NCBI RefSeq assembly: GCF_003254395.2
Contig: NC_037640.1
Location: forward strand, 7,484,289 to 7,548,288
From: Apis mellifera
Taxonomy: Eukaryota > Arthropoda > Insecta > Hymenoptera > Apidae
Length of the DNA: 64,000 nucleotides
Direction of reading: 5' to 3'
The position numbers and the translations under genes are program-made. Below, one piece after another: positions 1 to 10,484 of the stretch (the first letter of the stretch is position 1; each line of letters opens with the position of its first letter). The notes under the pieces were generated by a model, which did not search any database, was not told where the DNA came from, and saw only the letters and a program-made list of their open reading frames with translations.

Positions 1-871
1 GATGATAGGCGTTTCAACGAGAGGTTATTCCAAGTTGTTGAAATCGATTCGTGTTTAAGTTTCTTCCCTTTCCTTGCAAGAATTTGTATTAAATGCATCG
101 ATATTAAAAAAAAATCTAATTTACCATATTCAACGCTTGGACATTTGTTCGATCGAGAGAAAGTAAGGGAAAATCGGCCGTGACAATAACCTAAAATCCA
201 ATTTTCCCTTTCTCTCTATCGTCCCACCTTCTCTACCTCCTTAAATCCTTAAATAGCCACGCGTTATATTCATCTTACATCCTAACCTCTCGATTTCAAT
301 CTCCTGATCCTTTCCCATAACGCTCGAATCTCTCGACTAATTATCGTTCCTTCTCGAGCATACCTCGAGATCCCTCCACCGACCGTATTGGAATTTGATC
401 GATGAAAAAAACGTATAAAATGACGTAAAATGACGAATGTGTTAATCGCGCATATCGATCTGGTAAATATTTGATCGACACGAATTAATTGGCGCGGAGC
501 GCGTACGGCGAGCGCGCAGCAACACGTGCACCGTGTTCCGATAATCAATTAACCGTCGGATTTCACCGCGAAAACGTTAAATAGAACGAAAAGTCGAGAT
601 GAAAGCTGTGAAACGGTCGATGGCCTGCGCTTCCGTGGGCTGTGGATGGCGCTCACGCCACACACGGGAACCGATATAATTGAGATTAACACGCGTCCAA
701 CCGAGCGAAATTCAAAAAGTTACTCCGCTTAAACCAGATCCGCTCGGATCTGGACGATTTTAATATCATTATTTATCGACGCTTGGACTGGTGTATATAA
801 ATTATACCGTTGAACCAAGGTGTTTCCCATGATTTTTTCTCCTTTTTTTTTACTTTACTGTACTTACACAG
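1..871. other. Non-coding stretch, no gene seen
   Basis: AT-rich with a CpG-rich patch at about 480-680. I see no frame with coding character; the 88-residue minus-strand frame at 282-548 matches no family I know. Visible features are a short E-box-containing inverted repeat at 521-537, a TATA-like word (GTATATAAATT) near 791-801 without GC flanks or a clear initiator, and a long pyrimidine tract at about 826-860 ending in a good splice-acceptor match at 870-871. Confidence 0.6.
521..537. promoter_or_regulatory. Short inverted repeat with CACGTG E-box
   Basis: AACACG and CGTGTT form perfect 6 bp arms around a 5-base centre, and the left arm overlaps a canonical CACGTG E-box. It lies in a CpG-rich patch. 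Both a bHLH-factor site and a nuclear-receptor-like dyad are compatible. Short sites like this arise by chance, so confidence is low. Confidence 0.2.
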
Positions 872-1107
872 GCGAGTATCTTTGTCGAGACGTCAATTAA
901 AATTAGATTTTGCCGAACGGATGACAGCGTTAATTGGGATCGAGACGGGGGAGAGAGAGAGAGAGCTCGGGGCGAAAAGAAGAACAAGCGTGCAAGAAAC
1001 CAGTGAAAGTAACGCTCGGCCACGCGTCCTGCCCGAGCGTAACGCCGCTTTTCTGCCTTGGAACCCGTGCACACGTGCACGCACGTGGACGTCCCGTCGC
1101 TTCCAGG
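872..1107 (+). other. Possible exon between a strong acceptor and a weak donor
   Basis: A continuous pyrimidine-rich tract ending in TTACACAG at 864-871 is a very good 3' splice site. The downstream frame starting CGA GTA TCT stays open through 1107, where CAG|GTATCC is a moderate 5' splice site. The roughly 78-residue translation is Arg/Glu/Ser-rich and includes a (GA)n microsatellite at 951-965, which argues against a conserved protein segment. I recognise no domain and no partner exon nearby. It could be a non-coding exon or chance; chance is the default. Confidence 0.1.
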
Positions 1108-1537
1108 TATCCATGAAAACTTCTAATTACCCGGTGTAAGAGACAGCGACGATCGGTCTGGTTGCATATGGAACACGGTAGGAGTTTCGGTTTAACTGGC
1201 TTAATAGGGAGGCAGGTAGTTGGACAGGAATAAATCGAGGCCCCCGCTGAGTAATCGAGAGATGTTATTAAGAATAGCATGTACTCCTGAATATGATGAG
1301 CGAAGATGCCATTCGTGATCGAACAAAATGAAAATATAAATAATAAATTATTTAATATCGAACGTTAAATCATAGATGTATATTTAAAATAGTACAAAGG
1401 AACTGATCAACTGGAAGATCTTCATTCGAGAAATCGCAAAAATTTTATCTCATAGACAAGTATTACAACGATGTATCAGTCGTAATCGTTATTTCGCGTT
1501 GTCGGTTGCACGAAAAATCTCGTAAAAAAAGAAAAAG

Positions 1538-1555
1538 GAGAGAGAGAGAGAGAGA
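1538..1555. repeat. (GA)n microsatellite
   Basis: About 9 uninterrupted GA dinucleotides following an A-rich tract. It accounts for the Arg-Glu-Arg-Glu string in the overlapping frames. Confidence 0.9.
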
Positions 1556-1849
1556 AGTACAAACCGGTGCACTTAACGTGCCAACGAGCGCGAAAGGCAC
1601 GGGCATAACAAGCTTGGCTTCGCGAGAAAGCGAGAGACTTGAGGTGAAACAGGTGAATTTCGTGGTGATAAGGGGCGAGCGCGTGTTCGGTTTGTCATAT
1701 CGTAACGTAATTTCACGATTTGATAAACTAATCTTAAGGATACGGCACGCGAACTGGTTCCAGACAGTATAACTCGTGCGGCATCGAACTTTCATTCCCT
1801 CGATTTTCTTCCTGCCTAGGCTTCATCATCTATTTGCAAATGGTTACGG

Positions 1850-1876
1850 TTAATTAGCACGTGCTCGTGTTAATTA
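1850..1876. promoter_or_regulatory. TTAATTA - GCACGTGC - TTAATTA composite site
   Basis: Two identical TTAATTA homeodomain-type words (1850-1856 and 1870-1876) flank a perfect 8 bp palindrome GCACGTGC (1857-1864) carrying a CACGTG E-box. The whole 27 bp block is nearly self-complementary. Known biology: TAATTA cores are bound by Antp-class and paired-type homeodomains, and CACGTG by Myc/Max/USF- or Clock-type bHLH factors. That this is an active enhancer site is inference. Confidence 0.35.
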
Positions 1877-4070
1877 CTTTCTTTATTCGGAATCGAAAGT
1901 CGGGAACTTTTCTTGCAGATTCGAGAAAGAATAGAAATAGGATTCGTTCAATATTCTTATCGATCGTTTATCAGGAAGTTCATTTTCATTTCCTCTTCGA
2001 TTCGTAACATCGACCAGACAATTAAGATCCAATTTCCAATTGATCCGAGCCGGTGAGTGATCTTTATTTCTTTGTCTTGCAAGCTAGAACTTTAGGCAAA
2101 TTTTATTTGAAATTAGAAATAATTATTTCGAATTTTTAATTCAATCAACGTACGCACGGAAAATTGTTTTAAAAATGTTAAAAGTTAAAATAGAAAGTGG
2201 GAATAAAATAACGTTCGAAATAATATTTTAAAAAATGACCAGATCTATTAGAAAGTGACTTCAAAAAAAAAGGACGCTTTTCTCTACGCCTGTCACGAAC
2301 TTTTAACGCTTCAAATTTTCATACCAAACCAATAATATTACTTAACACGTGTATCAACGACCAAGCCTTTGGATCCGTCCACATTTCTTTCGATTCATCG
2401 ACGCGGAAGATCTCGCATTAGCAATCTTGCAAAACTACCAACTGCACAATCGAGTGGATTAAGACGTAGCTGTTAAGCATATACCGGCGTCTTAACGATC
2501 CATTCATGAATTCCTCGTGGAACGCGTGCGATGCGTAACCAAGCGGCAGGGTTGATTTCGACTCGTCCCTATTAATTATTTCATCCTCGCCTTTACGTTA
2601 AGTATCAATGATTTGTATCCATCGCGGATTGTAATATCGATTGAAAAAAAACAATCGAATTAGAGACCGTATCTCGTTATCGCTCGACGTTGCTCATACC
2701 ACCGTGTAATCAATAGAATCTCTTCTTTATTTTATGAAATCATTATTCTCCTCGGTCTGCGCAATTAAGTACGTTGCATTCAATTATTAGATTACTCTCT
2801 CCAGGTATAATTACGAAATTTGAACGTAATCTGACATGGTACGGCGATAATCCTCGTCGAAGTGGAACTTTCGATCGCGCATGGAGATAGAGAAGAGGAT
2901 ACACTCGTACTGGAAAGATGTGTGAATAAAAGGTGGTTGAATCAAGAAGTTATGATTATATATATAAAAACTCGTGGCAAAATCGAAACTGTAAACCTCG
3001 CTTTCGAAATCGAAAAGTGATGAATATTTATTCGATCTTCGAGACTTGGCGATCGAAAACGATCCTCGAAAGGTGAGATTCGATAAACGGCGAGAGAAAG
3101 AAAGAGAGAGAGGGAGAGGTAACTTTTTAACTCGGCGGACGGCCAATTTGTAGAATAATTTCTCAACCGACTTACGCTTCGTTTCCTCTTTCCTTCACTC
3201 TTTGCTCGATCCTAGCCGCGAGAACGGCGCATACCAACGCTCATTCTTAGAATCCTTGGCGAATACCGGAGCGTATCGAGCTACATGGAGGAGCGCGCGT
3301 GTTAATAGGAGCCGCGGTGTGTAAACCGGGCAATTTCAAAGGGCAAATATTCTCCATTACTCTTACTCTAAGTAGGAAAAGTTGGCCGAAGTGGAACAGG
3401 CCTTAATGGCTTCATTCGATTGTAAACTCGAATTCAGAAATCTTATTTTCTAACGTTAAATTTTTCATTCACATTTCATCGAAAATCTTTCTTTCAATAT
3501 TTTCAAAACACGAACGAGAGATCCAGCGATGAAAAAAACGATGGTGAAAATTTACACGCGAATTTATACATCTCGCACAGATTAATTTCCTCGGAAGAAA
3601 TTGCAACCAACTTGCGAAATAATTATTTACGATCTCTGCGTAATACCGAGAGAGGGGGATCTCGAAAAATAGACAATGAAAATTTCGCAATACAAAGGGC
3701 GTGTAGATCGGATCGAGGCCAGAGGCGAAATCGAGCGAATGCTACGCCGCTGTATTTCGAATCGCTTTTAATTTATAATGGCGATCGACGTATATATGGG
3801 ACCCCCAACAAGGAAGCGAGAACAACTCGAGTGCCCCTTGTGTCATTATCGCTCGCGTTCGACGAAACGAAACTCGGCCGGAGTGGTCGCTAGATCGCAC
3901 ATGTTGCCGCCATTTCCCCCATGCGTCACCCTCGCGCAATGCAACGTTTCTTCATCCCTCGAATCCTACCGTTCGAAAATCCTTCCACGTCGTGTAACGA
4001 ATTTTACGAAAGTTTTACGGGGAATCGTTTGATACACGACGATTTCTAATTCTCGATCGTATTGGCGGGT

Positions 4071-4290
4071 ATATCTGTGGCTGGGCCACACGCTATAGGA
4101 ACATGTTAATCGTTAAGAGACGCTAGGACTAAGTTATAGGCAGATAACGTCCGTGGCCAGGGTTCAGACACTTCCTGGTTATACTAATCCTAGTTCATGC
4201 TCGGCCACAGACCGATTCTGGCTATCTTTAGATTACACCGGACACTTGCACCGATCTTAGATCGCGCTAGACCTATAGCCACGGGGATAT
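4071..4290. other. Nested inverted-repeat block of unknown function
   Basis: The outer arms are GCTATAGG (4092-4099) and CCTATAGC (4272-4279). Next to each lies the related word TGTGGCT or its complement AGCCACG, then ATATC or GATAT, so the two ends look like inverted copies with a roughly 12 bp insertion in the left one. Inside, GTCCGTGGCC (4150-4159) pairs with GGCCACAGAC (4202-4211), with 9 of 10 positions complementary, enclosing a further CCAGG/CCTGG dyad. Four GGCCAC-like words occur in about 200 bp. The composition has fewer TCGA words than its surroundings. It could be a small MITE-like element, a structured RNA or a cis-regulatory dyad cluster; I see no coding capacity and no clear target-site duplication. 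Confidence 0.35.
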
Positions 4291-4373
4291 AAGGTTCGAT
4301 ACAATGTGTAGTTTGAGGTTATATTAATTCCAGGTTATGTTCGAATGTTGCAACGGTATCCCTTCGATCCTGG

Positions 4374-4390
4374 TATTGGGTTAAGCCCAA
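4374..4390. other. Short perfect hairpin
   Basis: ATTGGG and CCCAAT are perfect 6 bp arms around TTAAG. It lies about 85 bp right of the nested inverted-repeat block and may belong to the same structured segment. Confidence 0.3.
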
Positions 4391-7300
4391 TGCTCACCGT
4401 ATATAATTTGTCGGAGATAATCAATCAGAGCATACGTTGTTTCTTTCGATACGATCCATAGAATCGTGCGACGAGTAGAAAAATGGATACAGGAGGTTTA
4501 AATAGGGTTAAGGTTTCCCTCTAATCTAATTTGTTGATGACAAAACAAATTCCTTCTGGACACTTTGTTTTCATCCACACTCTCCTTTTAAGCGGCCCGA
4601 GACCTGTAATGCCAAGCCGGATGAATCATCGAAAACTCGAATGGAACCGCTCTGCGTCTGATACGCACGTGACTGGCACGCATGTTCCCCAATGCGGCCA
4701 TTTTCTTTTCATCGATCCCAGTCAACAATTTTTTCTTTTTTTCTTCGTCTAATAATTAAAAGTATCGTCCCATTTTTTTTAATTCGAAGAGATAATTCTT
4801 CTGCGAGTTCGATTGAACATTCTTTAACAAAAGTAAAAATAAAAGGAATTAAATGAAATCTACGCGAGGATCTAAACTCGATCGACCTACCACGACAATC
4901 CTCCAATCCGATCTAGGATTTCACCTAACGCCGGGTTCTCCCCTTTTCGAAGAAAAAAAATCTTCGAACGCGGGCGTGAAACACGCGGTTGGTGTTTCCT
5001 TTGAACGGACGGAAGCCGTAAGTCGAGCTCTATCCAGAACGAGAGAGAGAGAGAGAGAGATCCTATCTTCCCACCCACGTGACGATTTGGAAGGCGGAGG
5101 ATTCCATGGACACTTGGTCTCGCTTCTCTATTACCAGGCGTGGACATTACGATCGGTGTCCGTAGCATCCGATACCGAACCGATCGAGACGACTGACCCA
5201 CGACTGCCTACACGATCTCCAACCTAGAGCCGTGGAACGGTGGGCCGGCCATTTTTTCTTCTTCGTCCCCCTTCGACCACTCGAGATTATCGCCCGCCAC
5301 ACTCGGGACAACTCGTGCCCGATCCCTTCGTTTCTGAGTCACTGCTCCGCCCTCGGAACGCGAGCTGTGCGTAGACCGGGGACTGCTCGTCACGGAACTC
5401 GTCTCGAATCCTCGAGAGGAGCGAGCCGAGGGAACCCGTTACTCGTACCCGCCGGTATGTACATAGAGAGGATGGAAAAGCACGAGGGATGGCACCGGTC
5501 GAGCGAGAGATATCTAATCTTGTAATGGATAAGCGATTACTCGAGAGCCAGTTCTTCGTTCTGTGTTGGCATAAATCCAGTTTCTTATTGTCGTCGCATT
5601 TATGCTTTTTCAAGATTCGAGCTTGGATACGTTGGAATTGGATAAACAAGTTTTCCTTTTTATCGGGCGGATTTCGAAATATGTATTTCAATGAACAAGC
5701 AATCAGGGATAATTTCGCTTTTGGATGGACGAGGGGTTGTTGCTAACTTTTCCAAACATCCTTTACATCTTCTGAAAAGAAAAAAGACTTTAGATAGTTT
5801 AGTTTATGCGTGGTAAAACGAGAAACAAGTCGGGAACAAAGGATCACAGAAAATTGAAAACCCACGCGAATTATGAATTTATTCGTAATAGAGAGTAAAA
5901 CAAATTTCTTTACACGCACTATGAAATTAACAAGTTTCGAAAACAGCCGGTGTCCACTTCGAGAGCAGGATACTCGAGCAACTTTTTAATCGGAAGATAT
6001 AGACTCGTAGCTAATTTGTATTAACTGTTGGTAATTTGTATCGGCCGGAAATGGAATCGTAACTCGATTACTCGGCGCGGAAATCGCGGCAGCAAAAGGA
6101 GGCGAGCGTTTAAACGCGCGGTAGCCGGACGATCGTGGTGCGCATCGTGAACATAATTATCGAGCGCGTATCGATGGATTTATCGTGCCACCGGATCGGC
6201 TCGATCTCTCTCGCGCATATCATAACGAGCGTGAACCGGTTCCAAGCGCGCGAGTTTGACGCAAATGCGAAATGTGACGAAATTCCGGGTTATCCGGGCG
6301 ACACACCTCTATCGATTGTTTCGCAATCGATCTCCCTATTGGAAGATCGACTCGCTCCTTTCCTCGCCGATGTTTAGACACTCTGTTTCAAGTATCGTTC
6401 GGCTTGGATTCCGTATTTATTCCCCTAATTTTTGTTTGTCGATTTGTAGATCGAAATCTGGCAGTTTCGTTTCCAGCAAGATTCTCTATAATAATGATTA
6501 AAATTTTATTTATTCGAGAACTAGTTCTAAAATTAACTCCTCGGATTGACAAGCATAGAAGCTTGAAAAGAGTCAAATTGATAGCTGAATGACAGAAAGA
6601 ACGAGGAAAATTGAAATTTACAAAGAAATTCGAGACGATTATTTATTTGGCATCGTGGCGACAGATATAGCCCTCCTACGAGCGCGCGATCTTTCGACAT
6701 TCTTCCGCGTTCCAAGACGACGCGTCGTCCTTTTGTTCGGCCCACGTTCAACCCTGACGATGACTCGAGGAAATCGACGACTTAATTAAATCGCTACGAA
6801 AAGCATCGCCTCTATTCCCGAACAGCGCGAGGACACGATCGAAGTGAGTCACGGCATTCTTCGCTGATTCTTTCAGGTTAATTAAGGATGGATTCTACCC
6901 TTGGCGAACTTGAGATCATACTAGTCCCTCCATCGATCCAATTGTCGACCCGATCCGATCGTTTTCCAAGGTATTTTGCAACGGTGATTGCACACCGAGG
7001 AAGAATCTGCATTCCACGTCTTCGCGAGATTTTACGAGCTTGTTATTTGTGTAATGTGCTCGATCCACGGCACATGGCAGTAACGAACGAGTCTATAACT
7101 TGTCTGAATAATTAAAACGGGTTATACAGCAGTGGCCAAAGTGTCGTAAAATGGTTGGCAGAGGCAGGCGTTGTTGAATCATGATTGCTGATGGATCAAC
7201 GATTAGGGTTTTACGTTGATGTCATTTCGAATAATAATAAGCAAGTTGAATCGCGTGGATTAATATAATTCTTTCTTAATATTTGAATTAAATTAATTTG

Positions 7301-8600
7301 CAATGGCTCGGTTCTCATCAAGCGTTTCATCTACTCCTCGTTTAATTTTCCAACACGGGCCTGAAATGTCCATTTTCTAATTAATAAGAATAGGAGAAAA
7401 TTTTAAAGTTAGGAATAAAGATTCACTAATAAGTAGCACGAAGAACGAATTATTGTTTAAATAAAATTACAAACAAGTGATAATTCGTCTAATAACAATA
7501 ATACTAAATATTCTCCAATGGAAAATAAACTTGAAACAATATCTCTATCAAGGATACGTATATAAACTGACAAAAAAAAAGAAAAAAAGAATGAAAGAAA
7601 ATGTGAGAAACGTTTAATTTTAAATCAAACACTTTTTACTTTCCGAGAGGAAAACGTAAGAGAAAAACTTGATCGCCGTTTAAAAAACGCGATTTCCAAA
7701 TACAAATATCATCCGCGCTGTTCGTCGCACGATATTATTTTGCCAACACCGGACACCGGATAATCGTCGTTTCCCCGCCACGCGTGTCGCATCGTCCACA
7801 CTTTCTCGAAGCCGCGACGCCCAGAGAGAGAAAGAGAAACGCGCGCGCGATTTTTCCGCGCGCGGACCGGCAGCCGAGCTCGGTTTCGAAAGCGAGCCGC
7901 CACCGGACGATGACATTCTTTCGTTCCTCTGGAGCAAAGCGGCCGCTTCTCCCGCGTCTCGAAACCACCGCGTCTCCCATCGCGATTTAATTTGCATTTA
8001 AACGCCTCGCTTACGCAACGGCCGAGGCGAGCGCGTTCAGGAAACGCGGCGAGAATGATGATAGCACGATAAAGAATGCGCGATTCTCCCTCCCCTGCAA
8101 GGGAGGTTTATTTTTTATCTATGTTTACTTGGAGCAAAATGTGGCTCGTTATTCTATATTTCTTAATATTGCAATCAATTTATGATAAATTGAAAGACGC
8201 CAGAAGAAATATTGGCGATTCTTGCCGACTATTATTTGTTATTAAAAAATTCTCTCCGATTCCAAACCGTAATAAAAACGCACCTCGAGGAATATTTTGC
8301 AAATAAACCTCAATAATTTTGGAAAAAGGGAATAAAGAGGCTTTTTGGAAGAAGATGATGTATTCATTTCGTTTCAAAAGAAAAGAGAGAAACTTATGAG
8401 ACACCCTAATATTGTAGGACATCTTCTATATTGAAGCAATCCTTTTATCGGATTAAAAGCTATCTCAGAGAAAATCATGATAATAAATATTCCAACAAAT
8501 TGTTTCTTTTTTGAAAATTATATAAATGTGTAATCGTGCTCGAAGACCAACTAATCGCTCAAAAAAAAAAGTACTCGATGTAATAAATAAACAACGAATA
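4391..8600. other. Non-coding stretch, no gene seen
   Basis: Alternating AT-rich and CpG-rich DNA. The frames at 4853-5227 (plus), 5232-5525 (plus) and 5287-5691 (minus) overlap across strands and translate into Arg/Ser-rich sequence with no domain I recognise. The CpG-rich parts are about 5090-5480, 6050-6260 and 7730-8040. 7380-7660 and 8300-8640 are low-complexity AT-rich sequence with no identifiable feature. Confidence 0.55.
5041..5060. repeat. (GA)10 microsatellite
   Basis: Ten perfect GA units. Confidence 0.95.
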
Positions 8601-8859
8601 TTAATTTATAACAAATAACATAATTACAAAGTGAAATTATATTCGAGTCACCGTGAAAGAATATCTCACATTCGGAAGCTCGGATATCCGGCGAAACACA
8701 TCCTCGTTGCGAGACGTTCCCAAAGAAGCGCGACGAGTAAACGAGGAAAGGATAAAAGTAGGGGGTTAAAAATTACGATCAAAAATTACGAGGCCCAATT
8801 AGCCTTCCCGTCCAATCCCGCCAGAGACACCGTGACCGAACACTGTAATTATCGGGCAT

Positions 8860-9140
8860 AACTCATGGGGGAACGCCCGCTGGGCCAAGCCGACGAAAAT
8901 TAATTAAAACATTACATCGTCCTTCGTGCCTTTTAACAGGGCAAATTAGTCAAATTGGGGCTGGCCGATTGTCCCAAACCTGGCCACTTCGCTTCACTGC
9001 AAGGACAACCGGCCGATTTTCCCATCACCAACTACCGGCCGACGATCATTTTCGACGAAATTTCCGCCAGTTTTCTCGACGTGCGGGGCGATGACGCGGG
9101 CAAGGACGCGCGGATTAGCATACAGGCGGACCACCCATGA
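8860..9140 (+). other. Possible terminal exon or conserved non-coding element
   Basis: After a pyrimidine-containing acceptor match (CTTTTAACAG ending at 8939) one plus-strand frame (GGC AAA TTA GTC) stays open for 66 codons to TGA at 9138-9140. Unlike most frames here, its translation is not dominated by Arg/Ser/Glu runs. It contains segments such as LGLADCPKPGHFASLQ and DFPITNYRPTIIFDEIS, with a normal mix of residues and GC-rich third positions. I recognise no family, and I see no good donor or poly(A) signal. The DNA upstream (8880-8920) has AATTAATTAAAA homeodomain-type words, so a conserved regulatory element is an equally good reading. Confidence 0.2.
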
Positions 9141-9389
9141 TACGACCCTGCCCGGCCAACGGACTCTTCAACCTCGTAATAAGCGGCCGCTCATGTCGGA
9201 TCCTCCTCGGTACAAGTACCGCCCGTGTACCCATCCGTATATCTCGATTTATATCGTTATCGATCCTTTATTGGCGTCGATATATATTCCCGGTTCTTAC
9301 AACCATCACCGGCGATATCTCTCTTTCTTTCCCTCTCTCTTCTCTTCCTTCTCTTCCTGTTCCTGTTGCACACCGCCGCGTAGGAGGAG

Positions 9390-9406
9390 TCTACGATCAT
9401 CGTAGA
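9390..9406. other. 17 bp palindrome
   Basis: TCTACGAT and ATCGTAGA are perfect 8 bp arms around a single C. It could be a dimeric factor site or chance. Confidence 0.3.
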
Positions 9407-9533
9407 TGAAACGTCCCAGTTTCGTTCTAGGATTATTTATTTCAACCTTCCTCGTCCAAAGATTTCGATTTTGATCGTTAGATGATAAGGAATGATGATT
9501 ATATAGATTTTTAACGATCGAATTTTTGTCTTT

Positions 9534-9750
9534 CTAAGATTCTCTATCGTTGAATCTCTTTTTGAAATTTTTTTTCTTAATATTGATTTTAAGATCAATT
9601 AAGGTTTTTAAAATATTTGAATCGATATAATTTTTATCGTTCTAAGATTCTCTACCGTTGAATCTTTCTCATAGGAATCTCTTTTCGAAATTTTTTTTTT
9701 AATATTGATTTTAAGGTAAAGTTTTGAATATTTGGATCGATATAATCGTT
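9534..9750. repeat. Two-copy imperfect tandem duplication, unit ~108 bp
   Basis: CTAAGATTCTCTA(T/C)CGTTG opens both copies (9534 and 9642). Both go on through an 'AATCTCTTTT-GAAATTTT-TTAATATTGATTTTAAG' series of words and end in ATTTG(A/G)ATCGATATAAT. The second copy carries a short insertion after the opening block. There is no coding capacity. Confidence 0.75.
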
Positions 9751-9789
9751 CCATCCAGCTTAAAAAAGGATCGCGTAGGGGGAATGGGT

Positions 9790-10050
9790 CGTGTATTTCA
9801 AATAATTTCCATACACTGCCAACATTTTTAATATAAATTCACCGTAACATGTGTTCGACGATAAACCAGTTATAGATTAATTAATTCCACCCGTAATTGT
9901 AACCCGTAAGGATAGGCCGGATATGCGAGAATAGGAACAAGCTTATTTATCGTCGCCGCCTGTTTATTGGCCTCTGTACCCCGTGTACCGCGCTTATTAA
10001 TTAACCAACCCCGTCAATTATTCCGAGTAATTATTGGAAGCATCGACATC
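9790..10050. promoter_or_regulatory. Homeodomain-site cluster, candidate enhancer
   Basis: Within about 175 bp there are repeated AT-core words (TTAATTAATT near 9877, TTATTAATTAACC near 9994, TCAATTATT and GTAATTATT near 10015-10035) plus TTTATCG and TTTATTGGCC, which resemble posterior Hox/caudal-type sites. The segment is free of microsatellites and low-complexity DNA, unlike its flanks. Enhancer function is inference from motif density only. Confidence 0.3.
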
Positions 10051-10445
10051 CCGATAAGATGTTCCCCGCGAGACGACAAGTGATTACGATTGGCTGGTAC
10101 ACGCTCGTGGATCGGCTCCATTCCGATGTATTCGATCTCGTGCGTGCGTCTTACCGACTGGGTAAGGCGAAAAGGAAACGTTGGCAGGATTTTTCGAGCT
10201 CGAGGATCGAACGAAACGTGGCGACGACCGTGACACGAAGGACACGAGCAGTGTCTTTCTCTCCTTGGTCTTGCAAGAACACTTGCTTGAAAATGTGTTA
10301 CGGCTCGTCGTTGGCCGTGCATGAAAAATTGCATAAAAAAGGAGTAACCTTCGTTTCCTAGTTCGTTGATCACCATATTCGCCGTCGTTGATTTGCGTAA
10401 CTAAGCATTTTTCTTCCCGATCGATCTGCTTGATAGAACTCGCTT

Positions 10446-10448
<3 letters not shown>

Positions 10449-10480
<32 letters not shown>
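10449..10480. repeat. (AG)16 microsatellite
   Basis: Sixteen perfect AG units, the longest uninterrupted GA-type tract in the first half of the window. Confidence 0.97.

Positions 10481-10484
<4 letters not shown>

Larger units (their letters stand above)
1141..4060. other. Non-coding stretch, no gene seen
   Basis: Mostly AT-rich DNA with scattered CpG-rich patches (about 1560-1700 and 3180-3330). The frames present (1463-1795 minus, 1506-1772 plus, 2811-3146 minus) overlap one another on opposite strands or run through (GA)n, so I treat them as spurious. The only site of note is the TAATTA/E-box composite at 1850-1876. A weak dyad (TAAGAC at about 2459 against GTCTTA at about 2489) sits in a CpG-containing segment at 2450-2640 that could be regulatory. 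Confidence 0.55.
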
